Of a DNA stretch of 22,700 bases, positions 16,927 to 22,700 are shown piece after piece. The position numbers and the translations under genes were made by a program. Origin of the DNA: JAXGTD01 sp040775095 (GTDB lineage: Bacteria; Pseudomonadota; Gammaproteobacteria; Chromatiales; Chromatiaceae); NCBI GenBank assembly GCA_040775095.1, contig JAXGTD010000060.1:1-22700 (forward strand), written 5' to 3'. Every line of letters begins with the position of its first letter. Within the stretch, counting starts at the first letter, position 1. Below the pieces are notes generated by a model. It had not been told where the DNA came from and made no database searches. It worked only from the letters and a program-made list of their open reading frames with translations.

Positions 16927-17541
16927 GGCGGGTGTCCTCTGGTGGCGAGAGGCCGCAGTATCGACGGGCAGGGGGCGCACCGCAACCCGCGGGACCGACC
17001 TGCCCTGAGGCTGAGAGGGGCCGGCCGCATCGTGCGACGTCGAAGTGGTGTGCTGTCCTGGCGCCCTCGTCCTTGGTCGCAACGATGACCCGCGGTGGGT
17101 GCGTGTTCGCCCGACACCGGGTGCGGGCGCTCGCCGTTGCAGACCTCGCAACACACCGTCGGGCCAGGCCGCGGCTCGGGCGGCGTCTCGTTGTTCCCTT
17201 GGGGCCAGACGTTCCCCGGGGTCGACGCCGCGCAAGCGCCGTGGACGCACTCCAGCGCCGGGTGGATTCTCACCTCCATGGACACGGCGGGTCGGCTTGC
17301 CCGCCGGGCGCCCGCGGGTTAGGTTACGTCCATGCCTTGCTGGAAACCGCTGGAGATGCTGTCACCTTGAGCCGCGAATCCGTGTTGCGCCGCTGGGCGT
17401 CAGAGCGCCCGAGCGAGATCCGGGCAACGGGAGACTGCAGGCGGCCCCTGCCTGCACAGGGAGATTGGGTGCTCGTCGCCCCGCGCCGCGGAGCGGGGCG
17501 GTTGAAACATAGGGGATGCGCCTTCGGTCGATTCCTGGCGC
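16927..17541. other. Divergent intergenic region between CBS gene and HprK-like gene
   Basis: 615 bp between oppositely transcribed genes, expected to hold both promoters. Several open frames cross it, but all are arginine/proline/glycine-rich without recognisable motifs and overlap one another, as expected of shadow frames at high GC. A perfect 8-bp hairpin, CGCCCCGC (17477-17484) and GCGGGGCG (17493-17500), lies about 40-65 bp before the HprK-like start and might be a leader or operator structure. I could not identify a PqqD-like gene here. Confidence 0.5.
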
Positions 17542-18543
17542 ATGTCCGACGCCCCGTGCCGCGCGTCTGCGCACCGGGCCATGCCTGAGCCGATCTATGT
17601 TCGGGGAGCCCTGGAGACGCCATCCTCACCCGCGGCGGTCTGGGGGAGCGGCGCGCTTCGGATCGATTTCATCGGCGGCCCCTATCGCATCACCGGACTG
17701 GACGGCGTCCAGCTTGCGCATCTGCAACGGCACTTCGGCGAGCGCGGCGTGATCGGTGCCGCGGCACAGGATGCGCCGGTCGAGCTGACGGTGAGACGCA
17801 TCGACGCCGATCGGTTCAAGCCGATCCACGCCTACGGCGGGTGGGAGTACAACGGGTTCGATTTCGACTACGCCCCAGGGCGCGTGGTCACGGCTGGGCT
17901 GGGCATGCTGGCGGAGCTGCGGTTGGGGCCGGGGTTGCGTGGCACCCTCTGGACACCGCTGTCGGACCATCACTGGTTTCCTGGCATCGTGTTTGAAAAC
18001 TTCTTCCGGCTGGTGGTCGCGTACCGTCTGCTCGCGCTCGGCGGCGCCTTGCTGCACAGCTCGGGTACCCTGGACCCAACCGGGTGGGCGCGGCTGTTCC
18101 TCGGCCCATCCGGCGCGGGCAAGTCGACCCTCGCGGGATTGCTCCAGTCCCAGGGGCACCGGGTCCTGAGCGACGACCTGAATGCCGTCCTGCCCGCGGG
18201 GGATGGCTTTCGCGTCCAGTGCGTGCCGTTTGCCGGCACACTGGCAACCTTTGGTAACCCCGGCGCCAGCCACCCGTTGGCGGGGTGCTACCGGATTATC
18301 AAGGCGCAAGAGGAGCGCGTGCGGCCCGCCGGCGGCGCGGGCGCCCTGGCGCTGCTGCTCAGCTGCAGCCCCTTCATCAATCGGGACCCGCTCAGGTCGG
18401 ATGCCCTGATCGCAAACCTGACCCGCCTAGCCGCTGGGGTCGCGCAAAAGGAGCTGTCGTTCTCCCTGACCGGCGCGGTTGCGCAGCTCTTGGAGATGGA
18501 AACCGCGGGGGCCGCATTGCCGGCCGCTGACGCAGCCGATTGA
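17542..18543 (+). CDS. HprK-like P-loop serine kinase family protein
   Basis: 333 residues from the ATG at 17542; an in-frame ATG at 17581 (MPEPIYVRGAL) is equally possible and neither has a good ribosome site. The C-terminal half shows Walker A GPSGAGKST (188-196), followed by GHRVLSDD (Ser210-Asp212 at its end). This matches the SGxGKS...GHRxxxDD spacing of HPr kinase/phosphorylase catalytic domains. ALLHSSG just before the P-loop fits the same fold. The about 150-residue N-terminal part (with GGPYRITGLDGVQLAHLQ) is not recognised and differs from classical HprK. Such stand-alone HprK-like proteins occur in peptide-modification clusters, including lasso peptide clusters where they phosphorylate a precursor C-terminal serine. 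Here the gene converges on a small-peptide gene that ends in serine. The substrate is unknown. Confidence 0.8.
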   Translation: MSDAPCRASAHRAMPEPIYVRGALETPSSPAAVWGSGALRIDFIGGPYRITGLDGVQLAHLQRHFGERGVIGAAAQDAPVELTVRRIDADRFKPIHAYGGWEYNGFDFDYAPGRVVTAGLGMLAELRLGPGLRGTLWTPLSDHHWFPGIVFENFFRLVVAYRLLALGGALLHSSGTLDPTGWARLFLGPSGAGKSTLAGLLQSQGHRVLSDDLNAVLPAGDGFRVQCVPFAGTLATFGNPGASHPLAGCYRIIKAQEERVRPAGGAGALALLLSCSPFINRDPLRSDALIANLTRLAAGVAQKELSFSLTGAVAQLLEMETAGAALPAADAAD

Positions 18544-18639
18544 AAGAGCCAGCCGATCACCGATCGCGCGCGGGCGCTCGTTCCGGATACTTGGGGCTGC
18601 CGGCGCGGATTGCCATCCGGGCCATCCGTGGCCCGGGCG

Positions 18640-18664
18640 GGAAACGCTGTCAATCAGCGTTTCC
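18640..18664. terminator. Hairpin between the convergent HprK-like and small-peptide genes
   Basis: GGAAACGCTG (18640-18649) and CAGCGTTTCC (18655-18664) form a perfect 10-bp stem with a 5-nt TCAAT loop. It lies 21 bp beyond the peptide stop on the minus strand and about 96 bp beyond the kinase stop on the plus strand. Only TT follows on the plus side, so it is a likely but weak bidirectional terminator. Confidence 0.55.
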
Positions 18665-18685
18665 TTAGAGCAAGCGCGGCATTGG

Positions 18686-18880
18686 TCATGAATTGGCTGG
18701 CCCCATGGTGCCGCAGGTGCCAGGGGTCACCTTGGCGCAAAAGCCGGCGATTGCCTCCAGAGGCTCCCGGCTGAGGATCCGCGGCGCCTGATACGGCCGG
18801 CGCTTAGGCTCTCCATCGGGTATTGGAAGCACTCCGTCCCCGTCGCTCGGGTTGGCGCGCCTGTCTTCGTTCGTGCTCAT
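18686..18880 (-). CDS. Small peptide with YxxP motif, possible RiPP-like precursor
   Basis: 64 residues, unrecognised as a named family. The N-terminal about 28 residues are polar and rich in Asp, Gly, Pro and Arg. Then comes PYQAPRILSREPLEAIAGFC, containing a YxxP motif (Tyr30-Pro33) and an amphipathic LEAIAGF stretch, followed by a Gly/Thr-rich end with Cys48, Cys56 and a C-terminal Ser64. No signal peptide or membrane helix. Its ATG overlaps the TGA of the C25 peptidase gene (ATGA), implying translational coupling; no separate strong Shine-Dalgarno is seen. YxxP occurs in leader peptides bound by RRE domains of lasso peptide systems, and HprK-like kinases can phosphorylate a C-terminal serine. 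Both parallels are suggestive only. It is a credible gene because of the coupling and non-shadow composition. Confidence 0.75.
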   Translation of the reverse strand: MSTNEDRRANPSDGDGVLPIPDGEPKRRPYQAPRILSREPLEAIAGFCAKVTPGTCGTMGPANS

Positions 18881-21800
18881 CGTCGGGTCCGAGGAGGTTG
18901 GTCACCGCCCACGGGAAGGGCCGGAACGGGCGGCGGTGGTGTCAGCGGTTGATCCAGCAATGCCGGATCCGGAAACGCGGTCTCGACCGACACGGCCGGG
19001 TCGCCCAGGAGGTTGTAGGTTCGCAGCAGCTCGGGGTCCGCGCCGGTGCTCCGATACTCCTCCAGTGCAAGCAGCAGGGCATCGCCCAGGCGCATCGACC
19101 CATGACCGTAGACGGCGCGGATCAGCGCCTGGCCCAGGAGTGCGGCGCCGCCGTGCCGGGAGAGCGCCGCGGGGGCGAAGCTCGCGACCGCCCCGGCACC
19201 CTCGGCGATCACCAGGGTCTCGCCCAGCGCCTCGTACCCGGGCAGCCCGAAACGGTTGACCACGCAGCTCAATGCGGTGAAGACGGGGTAGCCGACGCCC
19301 CCGTTCAATCCGGCGACGTCCGCGGAGGTCAGCAACCCCTCGTGGGCCAGGCGCAGGACGCTGCCGTGGCCGAGATACATCGCGGTGGAGACCCCCGCAT
19401 TCCAATCGTCGAGCAGGGCGGCTCTGGCCCCGGCCAGCCCCAGCCGCGCGAGATCGACCTGGGTGTCGGGAATCGCCGCCGGGACCAGGTCGGCGAGCAT
19501 GTGCATGTCGCCCGGGTAATCCCCCGCCTCATCCGGGTTGTCCGCGGCCAAGAGGACGGCCTCGATGGCCTGCCGCGCGCGCGCGGACAGCTTGGCCACG
19601 TACGCGTCGAGCGCATCGGCGCCGGCCACCGGTATCCTGCCCACCAGCACCTTGGGCACGCCGGTGCCCTCCACGTCGCCGTAGCCAAGATCCGAAGCGA
19701 ACAGCCCCGAGTCCGTTGCCACCATCCAGGGCGGCACCATGCTGTCGCCAAACCCGAGCAGGTCCCGATAGTCGAAGCTCCCCTGGCCGATCAGCGCCAC
19801 ATAGCGCAGCCAGCCGTCGCCCTCGTCATGGAGCCGCTTGAGATAGCCCTTCAGTGCATGTGGGCTGGCGATGCCGAAGTTGACCTGATCGTAGATGGAC
19901 TCCAGGGACACGGCCGCGGCCGCGAGCCCCTCGGACTCGCGCAGCGCGACCAGGCCCTGGGCCGATTCCAACAAGGCCTCCGGGGCAATGACGAGATACT
20001 CCGCATGCAGGGGCAGCGCGGGCGTGCCGGGCACCGCGCGCATCCAGGCAGGGGACAGGGTGCTCGATCGCGCGGTGACCAGATAGCTGCCTTCCGGGTC
20101 GGCGTCGAAGCTCACCCGATAGGCGCCATCCGCGACGGTGACGCGCGGCCGTTGAATCTGTACCGGTGCGGTCGGCTCGCCGATGTCGAGCACCAGCGGC
20201 TGGTTGTCCGGCAGGCCGGATACGGTAACGACAGGATCGCCGGGGTGCTCCAACAAGAGGCGTCCGTCGACCGCCCGGAAGGCGCGCTCGTATCGGGCGT
20301 CGATGTGATCGAGCACGAACAGCACCGCATCGCCCTGGGCCGCGGGGGCGGCGAGGTCGAGCTGATTGGTCCCATCCCGCAGCAGATCCGCGGGGATCGG
20401 GAGCCCGGGCTCGACCGCGCCCGCACCGCTCCATGCGAGGGTGCCGAGCTGCGTCCCGTTCAGGGTGACCTCCAGCGCATAGTCGCTGCCGTATCCTGGG
20501 AATTGCACGCCGAGCAGGTGGAAGGTCAATGCCGCATCGCCGGTGCCGGTGGCGCCCGGCGTCGCCAGCTCCAGCGACTGCTTGTCCATGCCGGCGACGC
20601 CGCCGAGGAATTCGCTCCAGTACCAGTAGTCGCTATCCATGTCGGTGGCGATCGAGGTGTAGGGGAGGCGGTCCTCTTCGAAGGACACGGATCGGGGGGC
20701 GCTCTGGCCCGCTTGCGGGCGCACCCGTGCGGCCCGTGTCGCGTCCATGTGCCGACCGCTGCCCTGGCTCAACCAGTAGACGTTGTATCGGGTAAAGGGG
20801 CTGTCCAGCGCCTGCCCGTAGAAGTAGAGGTCTCCGTCCAGCTCGATCCAGGGGACCTGCTCGTCATTGTTGGTCAGCCGCAGGCGGCCCTGGTGAGCCA
20901 GGCGGCGGGTCTTGGTCTCTGTCATTCCGAGATGGCTGGCGATGTCCGCCGACGGCACGCGGTAGAGGCCCGACCCATCCACTGCAATCTGCATCCGCTC
21001 GCTCGGCGCCACAAAGGTCTTCTGGGGCCGCGGCAGGGTATCGGTGCCCGTCGCCCGCGGGGCTGGGGAGAGGGCCCGCGTCGGCCGCGGCGTCCCGGTG
21101 CAGCATGTCCGGTCGCGGCAGTGCGCGGCGGACAACGAGTCCCCGGTACCGCGGCACCCCGATCGCGGGCCGCAAGGCCCCGCACCCGGTGCCTTCCGGC
21201 AAGGTCTGCTTGGTGGGCGGGGGGTAACGCGGTGCGTCGAGGCCAGCTCCGCTGTGGTCGCCGCGGAGGGTTTGCTGGCAGGACGATAGGGACCGTGGAG
21301 CATGGTCCCGTTCACATCCAGCTCTCGTAGGCGGTAGCCCCCCGCGAGGCCGGCCGGGTCGAGCACCCGATAGCTGCCGCCGGCCGGTCCCGCCGCCGGC
21401 ACGATCCCGTCGGCTACCGGCTCCCAGCCGCCGCCTCCCGTGCGCTCGAGCACGTAGCCGAGGGTACCGACCTCGGAATCGGTCTCCCATTGCAGCACGG
21501 TGCCGTCCTCGCTCGGCAATGCCTGGAACGAGGTCACCGAGGCCAGGGTGAAGCTCGGATCGATCTCGAAGGCACCGATGTCGCATGCGAGCGGGTCGCC
21601 GCCCTGTGCCGAGGGGCGGGTCGCCCCCCGCTGGTCCAGCGTGACCGATCCGCCGCAGCCCAGGGTCCCGGACGGGATGCGGTTGTAGGCCGCCCCCGCC
21701 GTATCGATGGCGTAGTTCAGCGTGGTGCCGCCGTTGTAAGCGGGGGCGGCCAGTGCGACGGTGGTGCTCGACTGGCTGGTCGCGGCGCCGAGGCCGCACC

Positions 21801-22700
21801 CGGTCCCCGAATCGGTGTTGTAGCCGCTGTCGGTCAGGCTGCCGCTCCCACCAAAGGTGCAGGAGCCGTTGAAGAGGGTTGCCCCGGCGCTGGCGGCCCC
21901 GCCTTCCGCGTGAAAGGCCCAGGCATTCGCGTTGAAGGTGCTGTAGCTGATCGCCATCGACGCGGAGCCATAGCTGTAGTGATAGATCCCCGGCCCGGCG
22001 CCGGAATTGGCGCCGATGGTGCTGTTGAGCACAACCACCGCGCCGCCATTGTTGTCCGCCCCCGAGCCGACCGCCGCGTCGGCGTTGCTGTTGGCGGAGA
22101 CGAGGCTCGCGTTGATGGTCAGGCTGGCGTTGTTGCCGATCCCGCCCGCGGCGCCGTGCGCGGCCGCGTCGTCGACCGTGCCCGCATTGTCGACGACGGC
22201 GCAGCGGTTCAGGGTCAGAGTCCCATTGTTCTGGATGCCAGCCCCCCTAACGTTGCCGTTCGTCCGGCCCCCCTGGAACTGGATGTCGTTGAAGACCGCC
22301 GTCACGCCCGTCAGGACCTCGATCACGTTGGTGTCGGCGCTGACGGTGCTGCCGAGCCCGCTTGCATCGATGACGGTGCCCTCGGCGCTGCCGCCGCCGC
22401 CCTGCAGGGTGACGTTGGCCTCGACATCGAGGTCCCCGTTGTCGCGGTTCGCACCCGTGCGGGTCAGCGTGTAGGTGCCGATCGGGATGTTGATCGTGTC
22501 GTTGGTCCCGTAGGTCCCCGTCGCCGTGCAGCCCCGGCCGTTGGAGCCCAATCGCATCCGATCCAGCGCCTCGCGAATGGAACAGCTGCCGCCATTGGTC
22601 CAGGGATCGGCCGTTGTGTTCACCGTGATGGTCGCGGCCTGGCTGGCCGCGCAGAGCAGTCCGGCGGTCAGGGCAATCAGCTTGGCGGCGGGCTTGTGCA
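18877..22700 (-). CDS. Exported gingipain-type (C25) cysteine peptidase with N-terminal beta-helix-like region (start at window edge)
   Basis: The frame is open from the stop at 18877-18879 to the window edge. Read past an internal GTG at 22623, it gives a signal peptide: an NTG codon ending at 22699, then HKPAAKLIALTAGLLCAASQA and a cleavage-like SQA/A site. The true ATG probably has its first base just outside the window, giving about 1274 residues. After the signal come CSIREAL and a Gly/Asn-rich parallel beta-helix-like region ending in the choice-of-anchor-type DQRGATRP...CDIGAFE block (about 21550-21650). A fibronectin-like VLQWETDSEVGTLGYVLERT segment follows, then an Arg/Pro/Cys-rich linker (about 21020-21235). 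The C25 domain (about 18950-20000) contains ALIGQGSFDYRDL, VGRIPVAG, the catalytic His in YLGHGS (19366-19368) and the catalytic Cys in ALSCVVNRF (19264-19266). NLLGDPAV follows. There is no recognisable type IX secretion C-terminal domain, GlyGly-CTERM or other sorting tail; the end is a proline-rich stretch. It is the first gene of a coupled pair with the 64-residue peptide. Confidence 0.9.
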   Translation of the reverse strand, partial: HKPAAKLIALTAGLLCAASQAATITVNTTADPWTNGGSCSIREALDRMRLGSNGRGCTATGTYGTNDTINIPIGTYTLTRTGANRDNGDLDVEANVTLQGGGGSAEGTVIDASGLGSTVSADTNVIEVLTGVTAVFNDIQFQGGRTNGNVRGAGIQNNGTLTLNRCAVVDNAGTVDDAAAHGAAGGIGNNASLTINASLVSANSNADAAVGSGADNNGGAVVVLNSTIGANSGAGPGIYHYSYGSASMAISYSTFNANAWAFHAEGGAASAGATLFNGSCTFGGSGSLTDSGYNTDSGTGCGLGAATSQSSTTVALAAPAYNGGTTLNYAIDTAGAAYNRIPSGTLGCGGSVTLDQRGATRPSAQGGDPLACDIGAFEIDPSFTLASVTSFQALPSEDGTVLQWETDSEVGTLGYVLERTGGGGWEPVADGIVPAAGPAGGSYRVLDPAGLAGGYRLRELDVNGTMLHGPYRPASKPSAATTAELASTHRVTPRPPSRPCRKAPGAGPCGPRSGCRGTGDSLSAAHCRDRTCCTGTPRPTRALSPAPRATGTDTLPRPQKTFVAPSERMQIAVDGSGLYRVPSADIASHLGMTETKTRRLAHQGRLRLTNNDEQVPWIELDGDLYFYGQALDSPFTRYNVYWLSQGSGRHMDATRAARVRPQAGQSAPRSVSFEEDRLPYTSIATDMDSDYWYWSEFLGGVAGMDKQSLELATPGATGTGDAALTFHLLGVQFPGYGSDYALEVTLNGTQLGTLAWSGAGAVEPGLPIPADLLRDGTNQLDLAAPAAQGDAVLFVLDHIDARYERAFRAVDGRLLLEHPGDPVVTVSGLPDNQPLVLDIGEPTAPVQIQRPRVTVADGAYRVSFDADPEGSYLVTARSSTLSPAWMRAVPGTPALPLHAEYLVIAPEALLESAQGLVALRESEGLAAAAVSLESIYDQVNFGIASPHALKGYLKRLHDEGDGWLRYVALIGQGSFDYRDLLGFGDSMVPPWMVATDSGLFASDLGYGDVEGTGVPKVLVGRIPVAGADALDAYVAKLSARARQAIEAVLLAADNPDEAGDYPGDMHMLADLVPAAIPDTQVDLARLGLAGARAALLDDWNAGVSTAMYLGHGSVLRLAHEGLLTSADVAGLNGGVGYPVFTALSCVVNRFGLPGYEALGETLVIAEGAGAVASFAPAALSRHGGAALLGQALIRAVYGHGSMRLGDALLLALEEYRSTGADPELLRTYNLLGDPAVSVETAFPDPALLDQPLTPPPPVPALPVGGDQPPRTRR
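20707..20720. repeat. REP-like core palindrome inside the C25 peptidase gene
   Basis: GCCCGCTTGCGGGC is exactly the core palindrome of the 8421-8579 array in opposite orientation, and it is followed by GCACCCG, close to the array's GACCCG. It is read in frame as part of a PQAGQ stretch. The flanking TCCTACGGG block is absent, so it may be a relic or coincidence. Confidence 0.4.

Noticed and set aside
16927..17250. N-terminal extension of the CBS protein
   Set aside because: Arg/Pro-rich non-conserved sequence; the GTG at 16926 gives a compact two-CBS protein with a plausible ribosome site.
17045..17512. 155-codon plus-strand open frame before the HprK-like gene, considered as a possible PqqD/RRE partner
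   Set aside because: Arg/Pro-rich, no PqqD-like pattern and overlapping equally long frames; it looks like non-coding upstream DNA.
17542..18543. Classical HPr kinase/phosphorylase of a PTS-type regulation operon
   Set aside because: The N-terminal half does not match HprK, and no HPr, PTS or rpoN-region genes are adjacent.
17542..18880. A lasso peptide biosynthesis cluster
   Set aside because: The peptide has YxxP but not the usual lasso leader glycine/threonine spacing, and no asparagine-synthetase-like cyclase or transglutaminase-like peptidase is present.
18877..19000. Type IX secretion C-terminal domain on the C25 peptidase
   Set aside because: The C-terminus is a short proline-rich stretch after NLLGDPAV with no beta-sandwich-like sorting domain.
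18823..21330. 835-codon open frame on the plus strand opposite the C25 peptidase gene
   Set aside because: It is antisense to a clear peptidase frame with catalytic motifs and has His/Arg/Gly/Gln-rich shadow composition without domains.

Overview
This window looks like chromosomal DNA from a high-GC gammaproteobacterium. A purple sulfur bacterium or close relative (Chromatiales) is the best guess. The inference rests on the rnf cluster, the CBS protein/ArsB-NhaD transporter pair, the PilU proteins, and a REP-like palindrome (core GCCCGC-AA-GCGGGC) of a type common in such genomes. No rRNA, tRNA, transposase, integrase or CRISPR array was seen.

Layout. (1) 1-2901, plus strand: end of rnfC, whose alanine/charged tail is built from an 84-bp tandem repeat, then rnfD, rnfG and rnfE of the ion-translocating Rnf electron-transfer complex. 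(2) 2951-5332, minus: two tandem PilT/PilU-family retraction ATPases, both closer to PilU. (3) 5761-8187, minus: an APC-superfamily amino acid permease downstream of a SecF that has no adjacent SecD. (4) 8421-8579: four REP-like units at an exact 43-bp period. (5) 8530-14781, minus: an HD-GYP response regulator followed by a very large hybrid histidine kinase (REC, PAS, PAS, GAF, three PAS, HisKA, HATPase, REC, HPt), whose last codons and stop lie inside the REP-like array. (6) 15136-16926, minus: a two-CBS protein and an ArsB/NhaD-type transporter, separated by 3 bp. (7) 17542-18543, plus: an HprK-like P-loop kinase. It converges on a minus-strand pair made of a large exported gingipain-type (C25) peptidase and, overlapping its stop by ATGA, a 64-residue peptide.

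How the genes may work together. Rnf couples NADH/ferredoxin electron transfer to ion movement. The PilU proteins and the HD-GYP/hybrid-kinase pair suggest control of surface motility and c-di-GMP. The most unusual locus is 17.5-22.7 kb. A signal-peptide-bearing C25 peptidase is translationally coupled to a small peptide with a YxxP motif, two cysteines and a C-terminal serine, and an HprK-like kinase lies immediately opposite. This resembles a peptide-modification (RiPP-like) arrangement, but no cyclase, RRE protein, radical SAM enzyme or transporter is visible, so the functional link is a hypothesis.

Limits: all family calls are from reading motifs by eye, without database searches. Exact start codons are uncertain for rnfD, secF, the HD-GYP gene and the HprK-like gene.
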